From Brevibacillus brevis (GTDB lineage: Bacteria > Bacillota > Bacilli > Brevibacillales > Brevibacillaceae), in the NCBI RefSeq assembly GCF_022026395.1, contig NZ_CP041767.1, positions 5,624,001 to 5,688,000 of the forward strand: a stretch of DNA of 64,000 nucleotides. The letters are read 5' to 3'. Each line of letters starts with the position of its first letter. Position 1 is the stretch's first letter. Under the pieces are notes generated by a model that had not been told where the DNA came from, made no database searches, and saw only the letters and a list, made by a program, of their open reading frames with translations. Shown one piece after another: positions 1 to 8,289 of this stretch. The translations under genes were made by a program, and so were the position numbers.

Positions 1-1293
1 CATAATTGCCGCCAGCCAGTAGTTTTCTACCACTAATGTACCCATGAACAGATAGAACTTCCCGAAGAAGCCAACCGTAATCGGGATACCTGCCAAGGAC
101 AAGAGGAAGATGCTCATCGCGATTGCCATCACAGGCGAGCGATGGTACAATCCGGCGAATCCTTTCAAATCCTCTGTCTCTTGCTCACGAGATACAACCA
201 TAATCACAGCGAAAGCACCAAAGCTGACCAGCAGGTAACCGAACAGATAGAAGATCACTTCGCTGAAAAAGAGAGAGGTCGGCGGTACAAACGGCACGAG
301 CAAATAACCCGCTTGCGCAATACCGGAGTAAGCCATCATACGTTTGACGTTTGTCTGCCTGAGCGCCATCGTGTTTCCGATAATCATCGAGGCCGCTGCC
401 ATCAGCCCCAGGTAGAGGCTTCCCTCTTCGAAAAAGAACCGTCCTGATCCCGTTCCATCGGAAACGTTGAAAAACGAGATCATCATTACTCGAAAGATCA
501 GCGCGAACCCTGCTGCTTTTGACACAACTGCCAGAAAAGCAGTGACTGGGGTAGGAGCACCCTGATAGACATCTGGCGCCCACATGTGGTTAGGCGCTGC
601 AGATATTTTGAAGGCAAGACCTACTGCGAGAAACGCGAACGCCGTATAGACAAGGAACTGATAGCCCGCCATTCCCGCTTCTGCCAACCGGAATGAGATT
701 TCATAAATATGTGTGGTTCCCGTGAGTCCGTACACGTACGACATCCCAAACAGGAGCACAGCCGTGGCAATACTTCCCGAAACGACGTATTTGAACGCCG
801 ACTCGTTGGAAAGCCGCGATTTTTTTCGCAATCCGACCAGTACATAGGACGAGAGAGACAATAGCTCCAGTCCCACGAACAAGGTAATCAAGTCAGCCGA
901 AGAAGCCATGACCATAGCCCCGAGAAGCCCGGTCAGCAGCAAATAGTAATACTCGCCTCTGTGCTGGACTTCCCCCGATTTCAGATAGGACAGCGAGATG
1001 AGAATGGCAAAAGCTGTCCCTGCCAGGAAAATCAGCTTGAACGCATTGCCGTAATCATCGATCCGGATCATGTCGATCATGTAGCTATATGGCTTATCGA
1101 GAGCATTCATATTGATGATCACAAAGATCGCCGCAATGACCGTGCCCAGGAAGGATAGCCAACCGATGACCTGCTTGCCAAGACGCTTGCCCGCAAAAAG
1201 GTCCAGCAGTGATAAAAAGGTAGCAAAGCCAAGAATGATAAACTCGGGCAGAAGGTAGCTCCAGTCATATGAGAAAATATCTTTAACCTCCAT
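1..1293 (-). CDS. nuoN: NADH-quinone oxidoreductase subunit N (partial, 3' end outside window)
   Basis: Membrane proton-pumping subunit of complex I, an antiporter-like (Mrp-type) protein. I translated the minus strand from the ATG at 1293: it begins MEVKDIFSYDW and stays open to position 1, giving 431 codons without a stop, against about 480-500 in the family, so only the C-terminus is missing. It is strongly hydrophobic and carries the family signature around APNHMWAPDVYQGAPTP, with the conserved Lys-containing helices. It is the last gene of the nuo operon, and its ATG lies 3 bases after the nuoM stop, which suggests translational coupling. A GAGGG-type RBS sits inside the end of nuoM. Confidence 0.95.
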   Translation of the reverse strand, partial: MEVKDIFSYDWSYLLPEFIILGFATFLSLLDLFAGKRLGKQVIGWLSFLGTVIAAIFVIINMNALDKPYSYMIDMIRIDDYGNAFKLIFLAGTAFAILISLSYLKSGEVQHRGEYYYLLLTGLLGAMVMASSADLITLFVGLELLSLSSYVLVGLRKKSRLSNESAFKYVVSGSIATAVLLFGMSYVYGLTGTTHIYEISFRLAEAGMAGYQFLVYTAFAFLAVGLAFKISAAPNHMWAPDVYQGAPTPVTAFLAVVSKAAGFALIFRVMMISFFNVSDGTGSGRFFFEEGSLYLGLMAAASMIIGNTMALRQTNVKRMMAYSGIAQAGYLLVPFVPPTSLFFSEVIFYLFGYLLVSFGAFAVIMVVSREQETEDLKGFAGLYHRSPVMAIAMSIFLLSLAGIPITVGFFGKFYLFMGTLVVENYWLAAIM

Positions 1294-1296
1294 GGA

Positions 1297-2829
1297 TTAC
1301 CCTCCTATTCCCGTTACGATAGGTACGATCGTTTTCAGCGCCTGCTGCATCGGATTCCCCAGAACTGCCGGATAAACCCCGATGAGAATAATACATCCCA
1401 ACAGAACTACCATCGGAATGACTTCCATCGGCTGTGCATCAGCAAGTCCTGTACATCTGCCTGGAGTAGGGCCAAAAGTTGTTTTCAAGATCGCTCTGAG
1501 TAAATACACCGCGGTGAGGACAATCCCGATCGCTCCCACTGCTGCCATTACTGGCAAACGACCAAACAGACCGAGGAAGGCAAAGAACTCACTAATGAAT
1601 CCGGACATGCCCGGAAGTCCGAGTGAAGCCATCCCGCCTGCCAACAACACGCCGCTGACAAACGGCATGGATTTGGCTAAACCGCCCAAATCGTCGAGCA
1701 ACGATGTCTGTGTCCGATCCCAAATGACACCGATCAAGAAGAAGAGCAGTGCTGAGATAAAACCGTGAGATATCACCTGGAACATCGCTCCCTGAAACCC
1801 GATCGTGTTCATCGAAGCGAAACCGAGCAAGACGATACCCATATGGCTGATACTGGAGTAAGCCAGCACCATTTTTAAATCCTTTTGTACGAAGGCCAGC
1901 ACAGCCCCATACAAAATGTTGATAATCCCCAAAACTGCCATCCACGTAGAGAAATCGTAGGCCTGCTCCGGGAAGAAGCCGATTCCCATCCGCAAAAGGC
2001 CGTACGCCCCCATCTTCAGCAAAATACCGGAGTGAATCATGACGATTGAAGGTGGAGCCTGTACGTGAACGCGTAGCATCCACGTGTGGAACGGAAATAC
2101 GGGCAGCTTGATCGCAAAAGCGATGAACATCGCTAGGAAGATGCCAAAACGCATTTCCGGCGTAAGGATTTCGGTTATCGGATGCCCTGGTGTCGTCAGG
2201 ATCGCCGTGATTTCATCGATATTGAGCGTCCGCATGATGACAAAGATCACGATGAAAGCCAGCAGCATGATCCCTGAACCGATTCCGTTATACAACAGGA
2301 ATTTGTTTGCTGCTTGTTCGCGCTCCCCATATCCCCAAATCCCGATGAGGAAGTACATCGGTACGAGTGTCAGCTCGAAGAAAATGAAGAACAGAAACAG
2401 ATTGTCTGCAGCAAAGACTCCCAACATGCCGATCAGCAGCAGGTGAAACAGGATAAAATACTCCTTCTGCCTCTTCTTGATCTGCCATGAAGCAATTGCT
2501 GCAAGGGTACCGATAATCGCCGTCAGCAAAATCAATGGCATCGAAATACCATCTACACCGAGTTCATAGTTGATCTCAAAAGCAAAGACCGTGCCTGCCT
2601 GAGCCATTCCAATCGGAATCGAAATCCAACTGTGCTTTTCTACGAACTGCAGATTGGCTGTCTCGTAATCAAACATGCCGAACATCCAACCTGCCAAGAT
2701 AAGTGCCGGCAACGTTCCAAAAATCCCGACCTGCTTGATCACACCTGCATGTCGACTGGGGATAAAAGCCATGACGAGAATCGCCAGCAGCGGAGAGAAC
2801 ACCAGTGATGACAAAAGGATATTACCCAA
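1297..2829 (-). CDS. nuoM: NADH-quinone oxidoreductase subunit M
   Basis: Antiporter-like proton-channel subunit of complex I, about 510 residues and some 14 membrane helices. The conserved proton-translocation segment with the family motif HTWMLRVHVQAPPS is present, and the length fits the family. The longest frame starts with GTG at 2838, but there the GGAGG abuts the start. A TTG at 2829 lies 8 bases after GGAGG and gives MGNILLSSLVF, so I prefer 2829. The start overlaps the end of nuoL, and nuoN follows 3 bases after the stop, so L, M and N are probably translated as a coupled set. Confidence 0.93.
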   Translation of the reverse strand: MGNILLSSLVFSPLLAILVMAFIPSRHAGVIKQVGIFGTLPALILAGWMFGMFDYETANLQFVEKHSWISIPIGMAQAGTVFAFEINYELGVDGISMPLILLTAIIGTLAAIASWQIKKRQKEYFILFHLLLIGMLGVFAADNLFLFFIFFELTLVPMYFLIGIWGYGEREQAANKFLLYNGIGSGIMLLAFIVIFVIMRTLNIDEITAILTTPGHPITEILTPEMRFGIFLAMFIAFAIKLPVFPFHTWMLRVHVQAPPSIVMIHSGILLKMGAYGLLRMGIGFFPEQAYDFSTWMAVLGIINILYGAVLAFVQKDLKMVLAYSSISHMGIVLLGFASMNTIGFQGAMFQVISHGFISALLFFLIGVIWDRTQTSLLDDLGGLAKSMPFVSGVLLAGGMASLGLPGMSGFISEFFAFLGLFGRLPVMAAVGAIGIVLTAVYLLRAILKTTFGPTPGRCTGLADAQPMEVIPMVVLLGCIILIGVYPAVLGNPMQQALKTIVPIVTGIGG

Positions 2830-4735
2830 AGAGTCCACCTCCCTTGGCCGTCAAACTGATGGCGATGATCAAGAGTAACAGACCGAATATGACCATTGCT
2901 CCATAGGATTGAATCTGCCCACTTTGTACTCTTGCGTGCAAAGATCCGATTCCCTGGGTGATTTTTGCTGTCAATCCAACCAAACCGTCCACAATGTACT
3001 TATCAAATACATCTAGGACAAATCCAAGCCAGCCTAATGGACGAACAATGACGTTGTGATACAGCTCATCGATGTAGTACTTCTTGTATGAGAGCTGATA
3101 GAGCCACGGCATTGTTTCTGGAATCGTGTCCGAGGAGATGGATTTCTTGCCGTATATCAGGTAAGCCAGCACGACTCCAAGAATAGAGATCAACAGTGCC
3201 ACAATCTGCAACCAAGCGGCCGCGTGCTCACTGCCTTCCACAAAAATGCTCGTGATTGCCGTACCTGTTTTCGTTGACAGCAACCAATCAGAGAGTAATG
3301 GCGCGTACGGTGTATTCACAAAGCCCGCGACAACCGCAAGCAATGCCAAGACCAAGAGCGGACCAGTCATGACTCCTGGAGATTCGTGAGCTTCGTGCTT
3401 GCCACGTGCCTTCCCTGCGAATGTCAGGAAGAACAGACGGAACATATAGAATGCCGTAAAGAATGCTGCTAAGAGCGCGATGAACAGCAAATCGTAGCGA
3501 TGTGCTCCGTAAACAGCCCCCAGAATCGCTTCTTTCGACCAGAAACCAGCGAACGGAAAGATTCCCGCAATCGCCAAGCAACCGATCAAGAAAGTCAAAG
3601 CGGTGATCGGCATCTTTTTCCACAAGCCACCCATTTCGAATACATTCTGCGTATGTACGGCATGGATGACACTACCTGCTCCCAGGAAGAGCAGTGCTTT
3701 GAAAAAGGCGTGAGTCATCAAATGGAAGGACCCTGCTACATAACCAGCAGCACCAGCTACTCCCAATGCCAGCATCATGTACCCGAGCTGACTGACTGTG
3801 GAATATGCCAAGACACGCTTGATATCCCGTTGGGTCAAGCCGATCGAAGCTGCAAATATGGCGGTGAATCCTCCTACATACGCCACAACTGTCAAAGCCG
3901 TATCGGATGCGATAAACAGCGGATAGGTAGCAGCGACCAAATAAACACCAGCCGCAACCATCGTTGCTGCGTGAATTAATGCCGACACAGGTGTTGGACC
4001 TTCCATGGCATCAGGCAACCACGTATGAAGCGGAAATTGACCTGATTTTCCCATGGCCCCAACGAAAATGAGAATCGCCGCGAGCGTAATCATCCATGGT
4101 TCCAGTCGTCCGAGTGCGATACTCTCAAAAATTGCTCCGTACTCAAAGCTTCCGGTCCACCAGAACAACAGACATATCCCGATGAACAAACCAAGGTCCC
4201 CGATGCGTGTAACGATAAAAGCCTTTTTGGCGGCTGCTTTTGCCTCTCTCTTGAAGTAGTAGTAGCCAACGAGCAGGAAGGAGCATACCCCTACCAGCTC
4301 CCAGAAAATATATACTTGCAACAAATTAGGCGAGATGACTAATCCCAGCATGGAGAATGTGAACAGCGCCAGGTATTGATAGAACACCGGAAAGCGTTCA
4401 TCCCCATGCATGTAGCCTTTGGAGTAGATTTGGACCAACAGACTGACTAATGTCACAATGACGAGCATCATGGCATTCAGCGGATTCACTTCGAAGCCCA
4501 TGTTGATCACGATATCGCCAATATGCAGCCAATCTATCACATAATTGTAATCGGTTCCCCCACCCTGGAATCTCTCCCAGAAGATGAGCACTGCAATTCC
4601 AAAAGAAACAGCCGTCAGGGTAATGCCCACTATGGCCGCTCCTTCTTTCAATTGGCGACCAAATGAGACGATCACGATGAAAGCAAGAAGCGGAAACAGA
4701 GGGATCAGCCAGGCGTAGTGCATTAGAGTATCCAT
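2822..4735 (-). CDS. nuoL: NADH-quinone oxidoreductase subunit L
   Basis: Largest antiporter-like membrane subunit of complex I, 637 residues. The N-terminal NADH-Ubq_oxidoreductase_N domain and the proton-translocation domain (PLHTWLPDAMEGPTPVSALI) are intact, and the C-terminal part holds the region that in this family forms the long lateral helix. The ATG at 4735 follows GGAGG by 6 bases. It sits between nuoK and nuoM in the usual order. Length and motifs are ordinary for Bacillales NuoL; nothing is broken. Confidence 0.96.
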   Translation of the reverse strand: MDTLMHYAWLIPLFPLLAFIVIVSFGRQLKEGAAIVGITLTAVSFGIAVLIFWERFQGGGTDYNYVIDWLHIGDIVINMGFEVNPLNAMMLVIVTLVSLLVQIYSKGYMHGDERFPVFYQYLALFTFSMLGLVISPNLLQVYIFWELVGVCSFLLVGYYYFKREAKAAAKKAFIVTRIGDLGLFIGICLLFWWTGSFEYGAIFESIALGRLEPWMITLAAILIFVGAMGKSGQFPLHTWLPDAMEGPTPVSALIHAATMVAAGVYLVAATYPLFIASDTALTVVAYVGGFTAIFAASIGLTQRDIKRVLAYSTVSQLGYMMLALGVAGAAGYVAGSFHLMTHAFFKALLFLGAGSVIHAVHTQNVFEMGGLWKKMPITALTFLIGCLAIAGIFPFAGFWSKEAILGAVYGAHRYDLLFIALLAAFFTAFYMFRLFFLTFAGKARGKHEAHESPGVMTGPLLVLALLAVVAGFVNTPYAPLLSDWLLSTKTGTAITSIFVEGSEHAAAWLQIVALLISILGVVLAYLIYGKKSISSDTIPETMPWLYQLSYKKYYIDELYHNVIVRPLGWLGFVLDVFDKYIVDGLVGLTAKITQGIGSLHARVQSGQIQSYGAMVIFGLLLLIIAISLTAKGGGLFG

Positions 4736-4762
4736 CTTTGTCCTCCTTTTCAGGTTTCCCTC

Positions 4763-5074
4763 TTATCGTTTCATTTGGTCCATTTCATCTACATTCACAG
4801 TCTCCTTGTTGCGGTACAGCGCAATCAGAATCGCTAACCCTACGGCAACCTCGGCAGCTGCAACCGTCATCGTGAACAAGGTAAAGATTTGTCCCGTCAC
4901 GGATGGATACAGACCGAACTTGGAAAAGGCGACCAGGTTAATATTTACAGCATTCAGCATCAGCTCGATTGATAACAAGACGACGACTGCATTTCGTTTC
5001 GTCAATGCGCCATACAGGCCTACACAAAAGAGAATCAGAGCGACCATTAAGTAGGAGGAAATACTTACTGTCAT
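4763..5074 (-). CDS. nuoK: NADH-quinone oxidoreductase subunit K
   Basis: Small complex I membrane subunit of 103 residues with three predicted helices, the normal size. The two buried glutamates typical of NuoK are in the segments LLSIELMLNAVN and AAAEVAVGLAI. ATG at 5074 has a GGAGGGGG RBS 7 bases upstream. It overlaps the nuoJ stop by 4 bases, so the two are probably translated together. Confidence 0.96.
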   Translation of the reverse strand: MTVSISSYLMVALILFCVGLYGALTKRNAVVVLLSIELMLNAVNINLVAFSKFGLYPSVTGQIFTLFTMTVAAAEVAVGLAILIALYRNKETVNVDEMDQMKR

Positions 5075-5580
5075 TCGTTATCCCCCTCCTTTTTCGCCAT
5101 GATGATCGCACCGACCAATGCGACCAGCAACAGAACAGACAACAGCTCAAATGGTATGACGAATTTGGTGAATACTTCGATACCGATTTCTTTGGCATTG
5201 TCTACAGGAGCATCTGCAGGTGGCGGTGGCGCAGGCCATGGTGTATTTTGCACACCCCAGAACAATAATCCGAACAGAACGATTACGAAGAGCAGGATAA
5301 AACGGTTTTTCCATGTCCGGCCTGTTCCCTCATCGTTCGCATCGTGCTTGGTCAGCATGATTCCAAAGAGCATCAAAATGGAGATAGCCCCTGAATAAAC
5401 CAGAATTTGTGCGACCCCGACGAAATCCGCTCCCAACAAAACAAACAGACCTGCAATGCTGATAAACGTAACGCCCAATGAGATGACCATGTGGACGACG
5501 CGCGTAAAGCTGATCATAAACACCGCGCCACCGATCGTCAGAAGGGACAGGATAAAAAAGGCAACGAATTCACCTGTCAT
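5071..5580 (-). CDS. nuoJ: NADH-quinone oxidoreductase subunit J
   Basis: Complex I membrane subunit of 169 residues with about five helices. The helix-3 region characteristic of the family is seen in GADFVGVAQILVYSGAI. A charged, proline-rich stretch (PWPAPPPPADAP, about residues 113-124) forms a longer-than-usual loop before the last helix. ATG at 5580 follows GGGAGGAG. It lies 1 base after nuoI and overlaps nuoK by 4 bases. Confidence 0.95.
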   Translation of the reverse strand: MTGEFVAFFILSLLTIGGAVFMISFTRVVHMVISLGVTFISIAGLFVLLGADFVGVAQILVYSGAISILMLFGIMLTKHDANDEGTGRTWKNRFILLFVIVLFGLLFWGVQNTPWPAPPPPADAPVDNAKEIGIEVFTKFVIPFELLSVLLLVALVGAIIMAKKEGDNE

Positions 5581-5581
5581 A

Positions 5582-5995
5582 CTAATTCTCCTCCCTGACG
5601 TTCGTATTGTTGTCGTCGAGCCATTTCAAGTTTTTGTACAATTCGTCCCGGCTATAGGCAGCCAGTTCGAAGTTGTTTGTCATCACAATTGCTTCCGTAG
5701 GACAAACCTCTGTACACAGATCGCATAAAATGCATAACTCAAAATTGATATCGTACGTATCGATAATCTTTCCCTTTTTCTCCGGATCAGGATGGGGCTT
5801 CCCTGTCAGTTGAATACACTCCGTCGGACAAATGCGTGCGCATTGGTTGCAGACGATGCATTTTTCAGGAGAAAAGTGCTGAATACCGCGAAAGCGAGGC
5901 GGCATTGGAAAGGGCACATCCGGATAGAAGTGGGTTACTTTTTTCTCCGTGAGCTTTTTAAATGTATACCCCAGGCCTTTGGCCAGTCCTAGCAT
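5582..5995 (-). CDS. nuoI: NADH-quinone oxidoreductase subunit I (two [4Fe-4S] ferredoxin)
   Basis: Peripheral-arm iron-sulfur subunit that passes electrons to cluster N2. Two complete Cys sets are present: CIVCNQCARICP and CILCDLCTEVCP, each binding a [4Fe-4S] cluster. The longest frame starts at a GTG at 6004, but GAGGGG lies 8 bases before the ATG at 5995, so the protein probably begins MLGLAKGLGYTF (137 residues), the common compact bacterial form. It is separated from nuoH by an unusual 135-base gap, while all other gaps inside the operon are under 30 bases. Confidence 0.95.
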   Translation of the reverse strand: MLGLAKGLGYTFKKLTEKKVTHFYPDVPFPMPPRFRGIQHFSPEKCIVCNQCARICPTECIQLTGKPHPDPEKKGKIIDTYDINFELCILCDLCTEVCPTEAIVMTNNFELAAYSRDELYKNLKWLDDNNTNVREEN

Positions 5996-6037
5996 GTGTG
6001 TCACCCCTCAGAATTTGAGAACTTGGCTGCACCACGT

Positions 6038-6070
6038 TTTTGACGAAAGCAAGCTTTTGACGAAGCAAGC
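6038..6070. repeat. Short tandem repeat in the nuoH-nuoI gap
   Basis: Within the 135-base gap, TTTTGACGAAAGCAAGC (6038-6054) is followed directly by TTTTGACGAAGCAAGC (6055-6070), and then by a partial copy CTATGGCGAAGCC. The rest of the gap (6071-6130) contains a short bulged hairpin GTAGTCG / CGCTAC next to the nuoH stop. Nothing in it looks coding. Confidence 0.7.
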
Positions 6071-6130
6071 CTATGGCGAAGCCTGCGCTATGAAAACAGT
6101 GGGACGTAGTCGTTTTCGATCAAGTCGCTA

Positions 6131-7138
6131 CTAGAACATGCCATTTTGGTAAGAAACCACTACGGCTGTGAGCAGGATGTTGAACAATGCCACGGGCAAC
6201 AGCACTTTCCAAGCAAACGACATCAGTTGATCGACACGTAAGCGCGGCATCGTGGCGCGAATCCAAAACTGGAGGAAGACGTAAACAGAAAATTTAAGGA
6301 TAAACCAAACGATTCCCGGAATGAAGTCCAATGATGGATGAATCGGCAACCAACCACCAAAAAAGAGAATCGTGATCAAGGCACCCATCCCGAACATGTA
6401 CACATACTCCGCCAGCATGAACATCGCAAAACGGAAACCCGAATACTCGACGTGGTAACCGCCAACGAGCTCCGACTCTGCTTCCGGCAAGTCAAATGGC
6501 GTACGATTCAGCTCAGCCTGGGCAGCAATGATAAATACAACAAATCCGATAAACTGCGGAACAATATTCCAGACATCCTGCTGCGCCTCGACAATATCCT
6601 CGAGATTCATGCTGCCCGTTAATAGAACGATACCCACCACGGACATGACCAGCGGTACTTCATAGCTGATCATCTGCGCAGCGGAGCGGAGACCCCCGAT
6701 CAGCGAGTACTTGTTATTCGAGGCCCAGCCAGCCGTGATTACGCCTAATACGGTGATCCCAGACAAGGCAATATAATACAACAGCCCTATTCCCAGATCA
6801 GCGAACCGAATGCTCTCCGTAAAAGGCATGACCGCCAATACCGCAAAAGCAGGGGCATAGGCCAATATTGGTGCTAGAGTGAACAACGCTTTGTCAGCAT
6901 GTTGCGGACGAATATCTTCCTTTAATAGCAGTTTGGCAACATCCGCAACCGTCTGAAGAAGTCCCAATGGTCCTACTCGATTCGGCCCGATGCGCAGCTG
7001 CATCCACCCAATCACTTTACGCTCGAAGTAAATAGCGTACGTAACGAATCCCAACACGACGGCAAGCAGTAATACTGCCGCTAGGATAAACCAAAGTGTG
7101 GTACCCCATGAGGGTGCTTGCTGCAAGAGAGTATTCAT
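6131..7138 (-). CDS. nuoH: NADH-quinone oxidoreductase subunit H
   Basis: Membrane subunit at the quinone-binding junction of complex I, 335 residues with about eight helices. It has the conserved ERKVIGWMQLRIGPNRVGP-type segment near residue 42 and the acidic loop EAESELVGGYHVEYSG. The ATG at 7138 overlaps the nuoD stop codon in a TGATG arrangement, and a GGAGG lies 10 bases upstream, which suggests coupled translation. Length is normal. Confidence 0.96.
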   Translation of the reverse strand: MNTLLQQAPSWGTTLWFILAAVLLLAVVLGFVTYAIYFERKVIGWMQLRIGPNRVGPLGLLQTVADVAKLLLKEDIRPQHADKALFTLAPILAYAPAFAVLAVMPFTESIRFADLGIGLLYYIALSGITVLGVITAGWASNNKYSLIGGLRSAAQMISYEVPLVMSVVGIVLLTGSMNLEDIVEAQQDVWNIVPQFIGFVVFIIAAQAELNRTPFDLPEAESELVGGYHVEYSGFRFAMFMLAEYVYMFGMGALITILFFGGWLPIHPSLDFIPGIVWFILKFSVYVFLQFWIRATMPRLRVDQLMSFAWKVLLPVALFNILLTAVVVSYQNGMF

Positions 7139-8286
7139 CAACAGTCAACCTCCCCGAGCACGATGTCGATACTGCCCAAGATGGCAACCATGTTCGAGAG
7201 GTTTTCCCCCTGCAACAGCTTAGGCAGAATTTGCAGATTGGTAAACGAAGGCCGTCTGAACTTCAATCTCCACGGTTTATCCTTGCCTTGACTGGCAATG
7301 TAGCAGCCAATTTCTCCCCGCGGTGACTCGATGCGCACATATGTCTCCCCAGCAGGCGGGCGAATCACACGTGGCACTTTGCCCATGACTTCGCCTTCAC
7401 TCGGAAATTGCTCCAATGCCTGCTCGAGAATTCGCAGAGATTGTTCAATTTCTGCCATGCGCAGATGATAGCGCGCCATGCAATCTCCCTCAGTCGCTGT
7501 TGGCACGTCAAATTCAAAACGATCGTAAATACAATACGGTTCGTCTTTGCGCAGGTCCCACTTGACACCAGTCGAGCGGAGCATGACACCAGATAGCGAG
7601 TAATCCAATGCCGTTTTTGTATCGAACTTGCCAATCCCTATAAGACGGTTGATAAAAATCTCATTCCCTGTCACCAGCTGGTGGTAGTTATTCAATTCTT
7701 TCTTCATGTACTGGACAAATTCTTTGGCTTTGTCGATCCAGCCTGGAGGTGCATCCCATTTCACTCCACCTACGCGCATGTAGTTAAAGGTCATCCGCGC
7801 CCCGCACAGTTCATTAAACAAATCGAGGATCGTCTCCCGATCACGGAATGCATATAGGAAGGGCCCCATCGCACCAATATCCAAAAGAAACGTTCCCCAC
7901 CAAACCAAATGGCTCGCCACCCGGTTCAACTCCATTGCGATCAATCGCAAAAACTGAGCTCGTTCTGGAATCTCCAACCCCATCATCGTTTCTACTGCGT
8001 GACAGAGAACGTAGTTGTTGGTCATGGCGGACACGTAGTCCATACGGTCTGTATAAGGGATAATTTGCGTATAGGTCAAGTTTTCTGCCAGTTTCTCTGT
8101 ACCTCGATGCAGGTAGCCCATCACTGGAATCGCTTCTTTAATGGTTTCCCCATCGATTTTTACTACCAAACGAAATACTCCATGTGTACTCGGATGCTGT
8201 GGACCTACGTTTAATAACATCTCTTCCGTACGAAGTCCTGTTTCAGAAGAGGTATCAACATGAGTCGTGAGGATGTTATGGTTCAT
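7138..8286 (-). CDS. nuoD: NADH-quinone oxidoreductase subunit D (49 kDa)
   Basis: Quinone-site subunit of the peripheral arm, related to the NiFe hydrogenase large subunit but without the nickel-binding cysteines. The N-terminal NVGPQHPSTHG and LHRGTEKLAE motifs and the C-terminal ESPRGEIGCY segment are typical. It has 382 residues; it is not fused to NuoC, which is a separate upstream gene. ATG at 8286 follows AGGAGG by 8 bases. Confidence 0.96.
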   Translation of the reverse strand: MNHNILTTHVDTSSETGLRTEEMLLNVGPQHPSTHGVFRLVVKIDGETIKEAIPVMGYLHRGTEKLAENLTYTQIIPYTDRMDYVSAMTNNYVLCHAVETMMGLEIPERAQFLRLIAMELNRVASHLVWWGTFLLDIGAMGPFLYAFRDRETILDLFNELCGARMTFNYMRVGGVKWDAPPGWIDKAKEFVQYMKKELNNYHQLVTGNEIFINRLIGIGKFDTKTALDYSLSGVMLRSTGVKWDLRKDEPYCIYDRFEFDVPTATEGDCMARYHLRMAEIEQSLRILEQALEQFPSEGEVMGKVPRVIRPPAGETYVRIESPRGEIGCYIASQGKDKPWRLKFRRPSFTNLQILPKLLQGENLSNMVAILGSIDIVLGEVDC

Positions 8287-8289
8287 CTG

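Noticed and set aside
6131..7141. TTG start of nuoH at 7141
   Set aside because: The ATG at 7138 overlaps the nuoD stop as TGATG and is the usual coupled start.
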